From: Bacilli bacterium
Lineage (GTDB): Bacteria; Bacillota_I; Bacilli_A; RFN20; CAG-826
Reading direction: 5' to 3'
Assembly (NCBI GenBank): GCA_016296775.1
Contig: JAEDIE010000023.1
Location: forward strand, 1-21,449
Length of the DNA: 21,449 bases
The position numbers were made by a program, and so were the translations under genes. This document shows, one piece after another, positions 15,747 through 21,449 of this stretch (its first letter is position 1; each line of letters opens with the position of its first letter). Under the pieces are notes generated by a model, which worked only from the letters and a program-made list of their open reading frames with translations, was not told where the DNA came from and searched no databases.

Positions 15747-16874
15747 ATGAGTAAAGATTTTTATTTGGAAATATTGCACGTTGATAAGAATTCTAAGGCT
15801 AGATATGGAATATTGCATACTCCTCATGGAGATTGTGAAGTTCCAATGTTTATGCCTGTAGGAACATTAGCTACTGTTAAAACTATGACTCCTGAAGAAA
15901 TTAAAAGTTGTGGAGCTGGAGTAATATTGGCTAATACTTATCATCTTCATCTTAGACCAGGAGAAGATATAGTTGCTAAAGCTGGTGGAGTTCAAAAATT
16001 TATGAACTATAATGGACCAATGTTAACAGATAGCGGGGGATTTCAAGTATTTTCTTTAGCATCGAAACGAAACATTAAAGAAGAAGGTGCTACTTTTAAG
16101 TCTCATCTTAACGGAGATAAAATTTTCTTTTCTCCTGAAACTGTAATTGAAATTGAAGAAAAGATTGGTGCAGATATTATCATGTCTTTTGATGAATGTA
16201 TCCCTTATCCAGCAAGTTATGACTACGTTAAAAACTCAACTTTAAGAACTTTAAGATGGGCTAAAAGAGGAAAAGAAGCTCATAAAAGAGAAGATCAAGC
16301 ATTATTTGGGATTGTTCAAGGTGGAGATTATCAAGATTTAAGAAAAATGTGTGCAGAAGAGCTTGTAAAAATGGATTTTGATGGTTATTCAATTGGTGGA
16401 ACAAGTATTGGGGAACCTAAAGAAGTTTGTTTTAGAATGATTGATTATGCTATTGAATATCTTCCTTTTGATAAACCTAGATATTTAATGGGTGTTGGAA
16501 GTTTAGATTATATTCTTGAAGGAATTGGTAAAGGAATTGATATGATGGATTGTGTTTTACCAACAAGAATTGCTCGTCATGGAACGTGTATGACTCATGA
16601 AGGAAGAGTTAATATTAGAAAAGAATGTTATAAAGAAGATTTTTCCAGTTTAGATAAAGAATGTGATTGTTATACATGTAAAAACTATACGAAAGCTTAT
16701 TTAAGGCATCTTTATGTAAGTGATGAAGCTTTAGGAGCACATTTATTAAGTATTCATAATATTAGATTTTTGATTAGTATTGTTGAAGGTGCTAGAAACG
16801 CAATAAAAGAAGATAGATTTAATGAATATAAAGAAGAAGTATTAAGAAAATATGGAGATAAAAGAGGATTTTAA
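15747..16874 (+). CDS. tgt: tRNA-guanine transglycosylase
   Basis: Tgt swaps guanine 34 of tRNAs with GUN anticodons for preQ1, the first tRNA-bound step of queuosine synthesis. The 375-residue protein has the full bacterial set: LTDSGGFQV with D95, FDECIPYP with D149 and C151, the catalytic aspartate D268 in IDMMDCVLPTR, and zinc ligands C306, C308, C311 (CDCYTC) and H337. The cysteine at 151 and the bulky I221 at the position that is glycine in eukaryotic queuine-using enzymes point to preQ1 as substrate. The substrate-contact loop reads GGTSIGE (217-223) instead of the common GGLSVGE or GGLAVGE, an unusual L-to-T change. There is no Shine-Dalgarno; the start is chosen because it matches the family N-terminus and follows a TATAAT closely. 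It is first of three genes, two bases before queA. Confidence 0.97.
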   Translation: MSKDFYLEILHVDKNSKARYGILHTPHGDCEVPMFMPVGTLATVKTMTPEEIKSCGAGVILANTYHLHLRPGEDIVAKAGGVQKFMNYNGPMLTDSGGFQVFSLASKRNIKEEGATFKSHLNGDKIFFSPETVIEIEEKIGADIIMSFDECIPYPASYDYVKNSTLRTLRWAKRGKEAHKREDQALFGIVQGGDYQDLRKMCAEELVKMDFDGYSIGGTSIGEPKEVCFRMIDYAIEYLPFDKPRYLMGVGSLDYILEGIGKGIDMMDCVLPTRIARHGTCMTHEGRVNIRKECYKEDFSSLDKECDCYTCKNYTKAYLRHLYVSDEALGAHLLSIHNIRFLISIVEGARNAIKEDRFNEYKEEVLRKYGDKRGF

Positions 16875-16876
16875 TT

Positions 16877-17911
16877 ATGGATATTGAATTATTTAACTAT
16901 AATTTGCCAGAAGAATTAATTGCTCAAGAACCTTCTAAAAAAAGAGATTGTTGTAGACTCCTTCTTGTTAATAAAGATACAAAAGAATATAAAGATTCAT
17001 ATTTTTATGATATTAAAAACTATTTTAAAAAAGGTGATGTTTTAGTTAGAAATAATACTAAAGTTATTCCTGCTAGATTGTTTGCTGTTAAAGAAACAAC
17101 AAATGCTCATGTTGAAGTTTTGTTATTAAAAGATACTGGAAATGATGTATGGGAATGTCTTTGTGGAAATGCTAAAGCTATAAAAGTAGGAACAAGGCTT
17201 CATTTTAAAGATGATATTTTAATTGCTGAATGTATTGAAATTAAAGATGAAGGAATTAGAATGTTAAAATTCTTCTATAAAGGTATCTTTTTAGAAGAAT
17301 TAGATAAGATTGGTATCATGCCTCTTCCTCCTTATATTCATAAAGCTGTAGATGATAACAATAAATATCAAACGGTTTATGCTAAAAATAGTGGAAGTAG
17401 TGCAGCTCCTACAGCTGGATTTCATTTTACAAACGAATTGTTAGACGAACTTAAAGAGATGGGAGTAGAAATTTTAGATGTTACTCTTTCAATTGGTTTA
17501 GGTACTTTTAGACCAGTAAAAGTTAATGATACTAATGATCATCATATGCATTATGAAGAATATGAAATTAGCGATTATGTTGCCTCAAGATTAAATTTAG
17601 CTAAACAAGAGTATAGAAGAATTATAGCAGTAGGAACTACTGTTGTTAGAACTTTAGAAGCAAATATGAGTAAATATAATGTATTTAAAGCAGAAAAAGC
17701 CTCTACCAATATTTTTATTACTCCAGGATATGAATATAAAGCAATTGATTGTTTGATTACTAACTTCCATTTACCTAAATCAACTTTAATTATGTTAGTA
17801 AGTGCATTTATTGGAAGAGAATTTACTTTATCTTTATATAATCATGCTGTAGAAGAAAAATATATGTTCTTTAGTTTTGGAGATGCAATGTTTATTTATG
17901 GGAATAAATAA
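16877..17911 (+). CDS. queA: S-adenosylmethionine:tRNA ribosyltransferase-isomerase
   Basis: QueA transfers and rearranges the ribosyl group of S-adenosylmethionine onto preQ1 in tRNA, forming epoxyqueuosine. The 344-residue protein matches the family in length (about 340) and in its landmarks: an N-terminal ELFNYNLPEELIAQEP segment, KGDVLVRNNTKVIPARLF, the PLPPYIHK motif, SSAAPTAGFHFTNELL, LGTFRPVK (residues about 209-216), the HxMHYEEY segment, and the C-terminal AIDCLITNFHLPKSTLIMLVSAF. It begins two bases after tgt; AGAGGA at 16863-16868 serves as ribosome-binding site. It overlaps the beginning of queH, so the three genes form one transcript that carries precursor base insertion, epoxyqueuosine formation and final reduction. 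All conserved segments I know are intact. Confidence 0.97.
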   Translation: MDIELFNYNLPEELIAQEPSKKRDCCRLLLVNKDTKEYKDSYFYDIKNYFKKGDVLVRNNTKVIPARLFAVKETTNAHVEVLLLKDTGNDVWECLCGNAKAIKVGTRLHFKDDILIAECIEIKDEGIRMLKFFYKGIFLEELDKIGIMPLPPYIHKAVDDNNKYQTVYAKNSGSSAAPTAGFHFTNELLDELKEMGVEILDVTLSIGLGTFRPVKVNDTNDHHMHYEEYEISDYVASRLNLAKQEYRRIIAVGTTVVRTLEANMSKYNVFKAEKASTNIFITPGYEYKAIDCLITNFHLPKSTLIMLVSAFIGREFTLSLYNHAVEEKYMFFSFGDAMFIYGNK

Positions 17912-18545
17912 AATTGATTATTTTAAAGTAGGTTGTAAACAATATAAAGAAATAAAAGAAAGTAATGATGATGATAAGTTACCATCATTATTACTACATG
18001 TTTGTTGTGGAGCATGTTCATGTTTTCCACTTGTATATTTGATTGATTTATTTGATATAACAATATATTTTTCTAATTCTAATATAAATACATTAGAAGA
18101 ATTTAATAAAAGATTAGATGCATTAAAACACTATGTTTTAATGCTAAATAATAAGTTTAATTCTAATATTAAAATAGTTGTAGATGAATATAAACATAAT
18201 GAGTTTTTACCATTGTTAACACCATATAAAAATGAAAAAGAGATGGGAAAACGCTGTGAAATTTGTATAAAAGAAAGAATGAAGTTGCTATTTAATTATG
18301 CTTTAAATAATAACTTTAAGTATGTAAGTACAACTATGACAGTATCTAGAAATAAAAATAGTAATTATATAAACGAAATAGGTGAAGAATTAACAAAGAC
18401 ATATGAAAATAAAGTTATTTTCTTTCATTCTGATTTTAAAAAGAATAATGGACAAGATATTGGTGTAGAGTTATCAAAAAAATATGATGTTTATAGACAG
18501 GATTATTGTGGTTGTGAATATTCTTTAATAAATAAAAATAAATAA
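17898..18545 (+). CDS. queH: Epoxyqueuosine reductase QueH
   Basis: QueH (DUF208) performs the last step, reducing epoxyqueuosine in tRNA to queuosine; it is the non-orthologous replacement for the cobalamin-dependent QueG. The protein shows the family's cysteine pattern: LLLHVCCGAC (C36, C37, C40), RCEICIKERM (C120, C123), then SDFKKNNG (178-185) and YRQDYCGCEYS (C204, C206), which bind the iron-sulfur cluster and metal. I place the start at the ATG at 17898, which gives the family-like NKIDYFKV N-terminus and 215 residues and has GGAG at 17879-17882, 15 bases upstream. In-frame TTG 17877 and ATG 17883 are possible but add non-family residues. It overlaps the end of queA by 14 bases. Its stop codon directly abuts that of the convergent SHOCT gene. 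Confidence 0.93.
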   Translation: MGINKIDYFKVGCKQYKEIKESNDDDKLPSLLLHVCCGACSCFPLVYLIDLFDITIYFSNSNINTLEEFNKRLDALKHYVLMLNNKFNSNIKIVVDEYKHNEFLPLLTPYKNEKEMGKRCEICIKERMKLLFNYALNNNFKYVSTTMTVSRNKNSNYINEIGEELTKTYENKVIFFHSDFKKNNGQDIGVELSKKYDVYRQDYCGCEYSLINKNK

Positions 18546-18989
18546 TTAAGCGTTATTTAATAGCTTAGATTTCTTTTCTTCATACTCTTCTTTAGAGATA
18601 ATGCCTTCACTATAAAGACTTCTTAAATTTAATAATTTTTCTAATTTAGGATCGTCTTCTTTGTTTAATAAAGTAATGTTTTCTTTTTCAGTTTTAGGAG
18701 TATGAACATCATTAGTTTTGAAATCATAAATCAAATATAATATACCAGCAATTAAAAATCCTAAAAAGATACCTAAAATACCTATAATTATTTTCTTTTC
18801 TTTATCATTTATGGATTTGATTATAAATATTAGTTCTATAATAGAAGAAATAGAAAGCAATATTAAAAGAGCACCAATTAAGTATCCAGATTCGTCATTT
18901 AGTGTGAACATATAAATACTTAAACAAATATTAATAACAAAATTTAAAATACATCCAACAAAAGATAATATCTTGGTGATTTTTCTCAT
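18546..18989 (-). CDS. Membrane protein with C-terminal SHOCT domain
   Basis: A 147-residue protein with four hydrophobic segments (about 8-30, 36-58, 66-78 and 79-90) followed by a soluble tail. The last 33 residues form a SHOCT domain: DPKLEKLLNLRSLYSEGIISKEEYEEKKSKLL (113-144, key features the L-x-x-L heptads, GIIS-EEYE and final KLL). SHOCT is a short helical oligomerisation or protein-contact domain attached to many membrane proteins in Gram-positive bacteria. No enzymatic motif is present and I cannot name a function. A weak AGGGAA lies about 20 bases upstream on the minus strand. It runs towards queH with no intervening base between the two stop codons, so the transcripts must end inside each other's gene or overlap. 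Confidence 0.75.
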   Translation of the reverse strand: MRKITKILSFVGCILNFVINICLSIYMFTLNDESGYLIGALLILLSISSIIELIFIIKSINDKEKKIIIGILGIFLGFLIAGILYLIYDFKTNDVHTPKTEKENITLLNKEDDPKLEKLLNLRSLYSEGIISKEEYEEKKSKLLNNA

Positions 18990-19247
18990 AATATAATTCT
19001 ATTATTTATGTTCCCTAAATATAATGTGCCAATTTTGAGTATAAAAAACTATATGTTTTCTCATATATTTTTCAAAAACTATATTAAATCCCGCTTATTT
19101 TATACTACTAGTTAAAAAAGTTTACTATTTATACAATATTTAATAATTCTTTCTTTTTCATTAATAAATGAAAAATAATTACAAAAATTATTAACTATTG
19201 TTTAATAATTTAATATAATTAAATTGTTTGAAAAGGAGAACAATTAA
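18990..19247. promoter_or_regulatory. Divergent intergenic region upstream of eno with inverted repeat and shared motif
   Basis: The region holds the start of the leftward SHOCT gene and the eno promoter. Two structures stand out. At 19051-19072, ATATGTTTTC, two bases, then ATATATTTTT recurs upstream of the gene at 20877. At 19154-19175 a perfect inverted repeat TTTTTCATT/AATGAAAAA has a 4-nt loop. Either could be a regulator site; neither is assigned. Confidence 0.45.
19191..19219 (+). promoter_or_regulatory. Promoter of eno
   Basis: TTAACT (19191-19196), 17-bp spacer, TATAAT (19214-19219). Transcription from about 19226 would leave a short leader with the strong ribosome-binding site AAAAGGAG (19231-19238), nine bases before the ATG. 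Confidence 0.6.
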
Positions 19248-20552
19248 ATGATTGAAATTACAGATGTTTATGCTCGTGAAGTATTAGACTCAAGAGGCAA
19301 TCCTACTGTTGAAGTTGAAGTTACTTTAGCAGATGGAACAAGAGGTAGAGCTATCGTACCTAGTGGAGCTTCAACTGGTGAAAGCGAAGCTTTAGAATTA
19401 AGAGATGGCGATAAAACAAGATATTTAGGAAAAGGCGTTTTAAAAGCAGTTCAAAATGTTAACGAAAAGATTGCTCCTGAAATTATTGGTATGGATGCTG
19501 ACGATCAAGTCGGTATTGATAGAGCTTTATTAGCCCTTGATGGAACTCCATTCAAAAAGAACCTTGGTGCTAACGCTATGTTAGGTGTTTCATTAGCAGT
19601 TGCTAGAGCAGCTAGTGAATTTTATGGCTTACCATTATACAAATATTTAGGTGGTGTTAATGCTAAAGTATTACCAACTCCAATGATGAACGTTGTTAAT
19701 GGTGGTGCTCACGCTGATTCAACAGTTGATTTCCAAGAATTCTTTATTATTCCAGCTGGATTCAAAACATTCAAAGAAGCTTTAAGAGCAGGTGTTGAAA
19801 CATTCCATGCTTTAAAAGGTGTTTTAAAAGCTAAAGGATATGAAACAGGTGTTGGTGATGAAGGTGGATTTGCTCCAAGCTGTAGAGAAGGAAATACAGA
19901 ACCACTTGAATTAATCATGGAAGCTATTGTTAAAGCAGGATATGTCCCAGGAAAACAAATTTTCTTAGGTATGGACGTTGCAAGTAGTGAATTCTATGAT
20001 GCAGAAACAAAACTTTACACATTAAAGAAATCAGGACAAGGAACAAAAACAAGTTCAGAATTAATTGCTTGGTATAAAGAAATGTGTGAAAAATACCCAA
20101 TTATCACAATCGAAGATGGTTTAGCAGAATCCGATTGGGAAGGTTGGAAAGAATTAACAAAAGAACTTGGTGATAAGATTCAATTAGTTGGTGATGATTT
20201 ATTCGTTACAAACGTTGCTTTCTTAAAGAAAGGTATTATCAACCATGTTGGTAACTCAATCTTAATTAAAGTTAACCAAATTGGTACATTAACCGAAACA
20301 CTTGATGCTATTAGATTAGCTCAAACAAATGGTTATACATGTATGGTTAGCCATAGATCAGGTGAAACAGAAGATACAACAATCGCTGACTTAAGTGTTG
20401 CTGTCAATGCTGGACAAATTAAAACCGGTTCTGCTTCAAGAACAGACAGAATGGCTAAATACAATCAATTATTAAGAATTGAAGATGAACTTGGAGAAGA
20501 AGCTGAATTCCTTGGCTTAAAAGCTTTCAAGAGATATCAATTTGAAGATTAA
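19248..20552 (+). CDS. eno: Enolase (phosphopyruvate hydratase)
   Basis: Enolase converts 2-phosphoglycerate to phosphoenolpyruvate in glycolysis, in the cytoplasm and often also on the cell surface. The protein has 434 residues, the normal bacterial length. It shows the N-terminal AREVLDSRGNPTVEVEV signature, the mobile loop SGASTGES (39-46), NGGAHAD (151-157), catalytic E205 in GDEGG, magnesium ligands D243, E289 and D316 (MDVA, IEDGL, GDDLF), catalytic K341 in LIKVNQIGT, and SHRSGETED. It has the strongest Shine-Dalgarno in the window and richer use of C-ending codons (AAC, TTC, ATC) than the sugar operon, as expected for a highly expressed gene. It is a single-gene unit with its own promoter and terminator. 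Nothing is missing. Confidence 0.99.
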   Translation: MIEITDVYAREVLDSRGNPTVEVEVTLADGTRGRAIVPSGASTGESEALELRDGDKTRYLGKGVLKAVQNVNEKIAPEIIGMDADDQVGIDRALLALDGTPFKKNLGANAMLGVSLAVARAASEFYGLPLYKYLGGVNAKVLPTPMMNVVNGGAHADSTVDFQEFFIIPAGFKTFKEALRAGVETFHALKGVLKAKGYETGVGDEGGFAPSCREGNTEPLELIMEAIVKAGYVPGKQIFLGMDVASSEFYDAETKLYTLKKSGQGTKTSSELIAWYKEMCEKYPIITIEDGLAESDWEGWKELTKELGDKIQLVGDDLFVTNVAFLKKGIINHVGNSILIKVNQIGTLTETLDAIRLAQTNGYTCMVSHRSGETEDTTIADLSVAVNAGQIKTGSASRTDRMAKYNQLLRIEDELGEEAEFLGLKAFKRYQFED

Positions 20553-20576
20553 TTGAAGAAAATATTTAACTAAAAA

Positions 20577-20635
20577 AATAGAGCGTTAATTGATTTTATC
20601 TATATAGATAAAGAGCTAAACGCTCTTTTGTTTTG
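20577..20635 (+). terminator. Rho-independent terminator of eno
   Basis: An 8-bp stem (AGAGCGTT, 20580-20587, with AACGCTCT, 20619-20626), preceded by an A-run and followed by TTTTGTTTT. The loop contains a small hairpin of its own (TCTATATAGA). It lies about 28 bp after the eno stop. Confidence 0.75.
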
Positions 20636-20731
20636 GAATTGGAATCGTCAATAAACGTTAATTTAGCATTATTTTTAAAGTATAGAAATAGTGTTTTTAT
20701 GAGTTATTTTTAATAAAAATTTAAAAGAAAC

Positions 20732-20753
20732 ATATGTTTTCCGATATATTTTT
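20732..20753. repeat. 22-bp motif shared with the eno upstream region
   Basis: ATATGTTTTC, two variable bases, ATATATTTTT matches the copy at 19051-19072 at 20 of 22 positions. Both copies lie in non-coding DNA upstream of a gene with a strong ribosome-binding site, about 145-200 bp before the start codon. Confidence 0.4.
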
Positions 20754-20760
20754 AAGTAAA

Positions 20761-20808
20761 TGACAAATTTGTCAATTAAAAAATATATTAAAATGACATT
20801 ATTAGTCA
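20761..20808. promoter_or_regulatory. Two TGAC...GTCA palindromes, candidate tandem operator
   Basis: TGACAAATTTGTCA (20761-20774) is a perfect 14-bp palindrome. TGACATTATTAGTCA (20794-20808) shares its TGAC/GTCA ends. Their centres are about 33 bp apart, close to three helical turns, and about 90 and 57 bp upstream of the predicted transcription start of the next gene. This geometry suits a dimeric regulator binding twice on one face. The family is not identifiable from the site. Confidence 0.5.
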
Positions 20809-20845
20809 AAATTTTTTCTTGCTATATTTTATATATATCTTAGTA

Positions 20846-20851
20846 TATAAT
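20846..20851 (+). promoter_or_regulatory. -10 element for the last gene
   Basis: TATAAT 31 bp before the ATG, with AAAAGGAG (20864-20871) as ribosome-binding site. The best -35-like sequence, TTGCTA (20819-20824), is 21 bp away, too far for a good unaided promoter, so dependence on an activator bound at the upstream palindromes is plausible. Confidence 0.45.
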
Positions 20852-20876
20852 TATCAGATTTCTAAAAGGAGAGAAT

Positions 20877-21395
20877 ATGGAAGAAAAAGAAGTCAAAAAA
20901 GAACCTGTAGTTGGTTCACCACGTTGGGAAGAGCATGCTGATGCTGAAGGTAAAGCTCTTGATGCTAAAGGTGCAGCTGTTGTTGCTCACAAATCAACAA
21001 AAGTTAGCACAGTTAAGATGATTTTACTTGGCATGATTACTCTTGGAATTTATCCACTTGTAAAAATGTGCAAACTTGTAAAAGAACTTAATGCTGTAAG
21101 ATTAGCTCACGGAGAAACAAAGAAATCCATGCACCCAGTAGGAATTATTTTCTTAGCTATTCCTACAATTGGAATTGCACCACTTGTTTGGATGACAAGA
21201 CTTTGTAAGAGATTAAGAGCTGAAGCTGAATATCGTGACATTAAAAAACCAGTTAAAGCTTCAACATTCTGGATCTTTGGTGTCTTATTATGCGAAACAG
21301 TTGTTTGCCCAATTATCTTCTTAAGTAAGTTATTAAAGACTTCAAATGCTATTCAAAAACACCACAACAAATACGGTGATTTTAAAACTTTATAA
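20877..21395 (+). CDS. Membrane protein with three internal repeats, function unknown
   Basis: I do not recognise this 172-residue protein firmly; it has some DUF4234-like flavour. After a charged soluble N-terminus (1-42) come three similar units, each a hydrophobic segment followed by a basic amphipathic stretch. Unit 1 (44-76) has ILLGMITLGIYPLVKMCKLV and KELNAV. Unit 2 (85-118) has IIFLAIPTIGIAPLVWMTRL and KRLRAEA. Unit 3 (128-163) has FWIFGVLLCETVVCPIIFLS and KLLKTSNAI. The shared pattern is a hydrophobic hairpin with a central G/C-x-x-P-L/I, then K/R-L-x-K-x-L/S-N-A. It has a strong ribosome-binding site, C-ending codons like eno, paired palindromes upstream and a perfect terminator downstream. 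These suggest a well-expressed, regulated single gene. No enzymatic motif is seen. Confidence 0.75.
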   Translation: MEEKEVKKEPVVGSPRWEEHADAEGKALDAKGAAVVAHKSTKVSTVKMILLGMITLGIYPLVKMCKLVKELNAVRLAHGETKKSMHPVGIIFLAIPTIGIAPLVWMTRLCKRLRAEAEYRDIKKPVKASTFWIFGVLLCETVVCPIIFLSKLLKTSNAIQKHHNKYGDFKTL

Positions 21396-21417
21396 TATAA
21401 TATTTAACTAAGTTTAT

Positions 21418-21449
21418 CTCCTTAGATAACATTTATCTAAGGAGTTTTT
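21418..21449 (+). terminator. Perfect rho-independent terminator at the right edge
   Basis: CTCCTTAGATAA (21418-21429) pairs perfectly over 12 bp with TTATCTAAGGAG (21433-21444), leaving a 3-nt loop and followed by at least five T residues at the window end. It lies 22 bp after the stop of the preceding gene. Confidence 0.88.

Noticed and set aside
19709..19918. Minus-strand open frame of 69 codons within eno
   Set aside because: Opposite an invariant part of enolase; the openness comes from the biased codons of a highly expressed gene.
1..21449. CRISPR array, insertion sequences, tRNA or rRNA genes
   Set aside because: No regularly spaced repeats, transposase frames with terminal repeats, cloverleaf sequences or rRNA-like conserved stretches were seen.

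Overview
The window comes from a very AT-rich, low-GC Bacillota genome. A host-associated member of the Bacilli (Erysipelotrichales/RF39/Acholeplasmatales-like) is my best guess, from the base composition, the lipoprotein-rich sugar locus, the ammonia-dependent AsnA, and the QueT/QueH route to queuosine. No marker gene fixes the lineage. The standard bacterial code is supported: tryptophan is TGG throughout, no frame has an internal TGA, and TGA occurs once as a stop, in an ATGA stop/start overlap at 4799-4802.

Layout. 1-264: the 3' end of an HNH nuclease gene that runs off the left edge. 278-936: queT (queuosine-precursor importer) behind a short structured leader. 946-2008: asnA. 2013-2900 (minus): an AraC-family regulator, divergent from a nine-gene operon at 3048-15213. 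The operon encodes a sugar ABC importer (binding lipoprotein, two permeases, and an ATPase placed eighth), a membrane-anchored GH43 glycosidase, a lipoprotein with two CBM9-like domains, a cytoplasmic GH127/DUF1680 enzyme, a small MBG-domain membrane protein, and a lipoprotein joining bacterial Ig-like domains to an SGNH esterase. Neighbouring genes overlap or lie at most 13 bp apart, and a strong terminator follows at 15237-15281. 15282-15746: AT-rich spacer with a possible gene remnant on the minus strand. 15747-18545: tgt-queA-queH, the later steps of queuosine synthesis. 18546-18989 (minus): SHOCT-domain membrane protein. 19248-20552: enolase with terminator. 20877-21395: three-repeat membrane protein of unknown function, closed by a perfect hairpin terminator at the right edge.

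How the genes fit together. The operon reads as a Gram-positive polysaccharide-utilisation locus, most likely for an arabinose-containing, possibly acetylated plant glycan. Surface GH43, SGNH and CBM9 proteins would bind, debranch and deacetylate it; the ABC importer would take up oligosaccharides; the cytoplasmic GH127 would remove terminal sugars; AraC would sense the inducer. The substrate is inference from the GH43+GH127 pairing. QueT, Tgt, QueA and QueH together would make queuosine in tRNA from an imported precursor; no de novo preQ0 genes are in the window.

The most unusual points are a helical insertion of about 120 residues in the ABC ATPase, candidate leaderless transcripts for the operon and tgt, an unclassified structured leader before queT, and paired palindromes plus a shared 22-bp motif upstream of enolase and the last gene.
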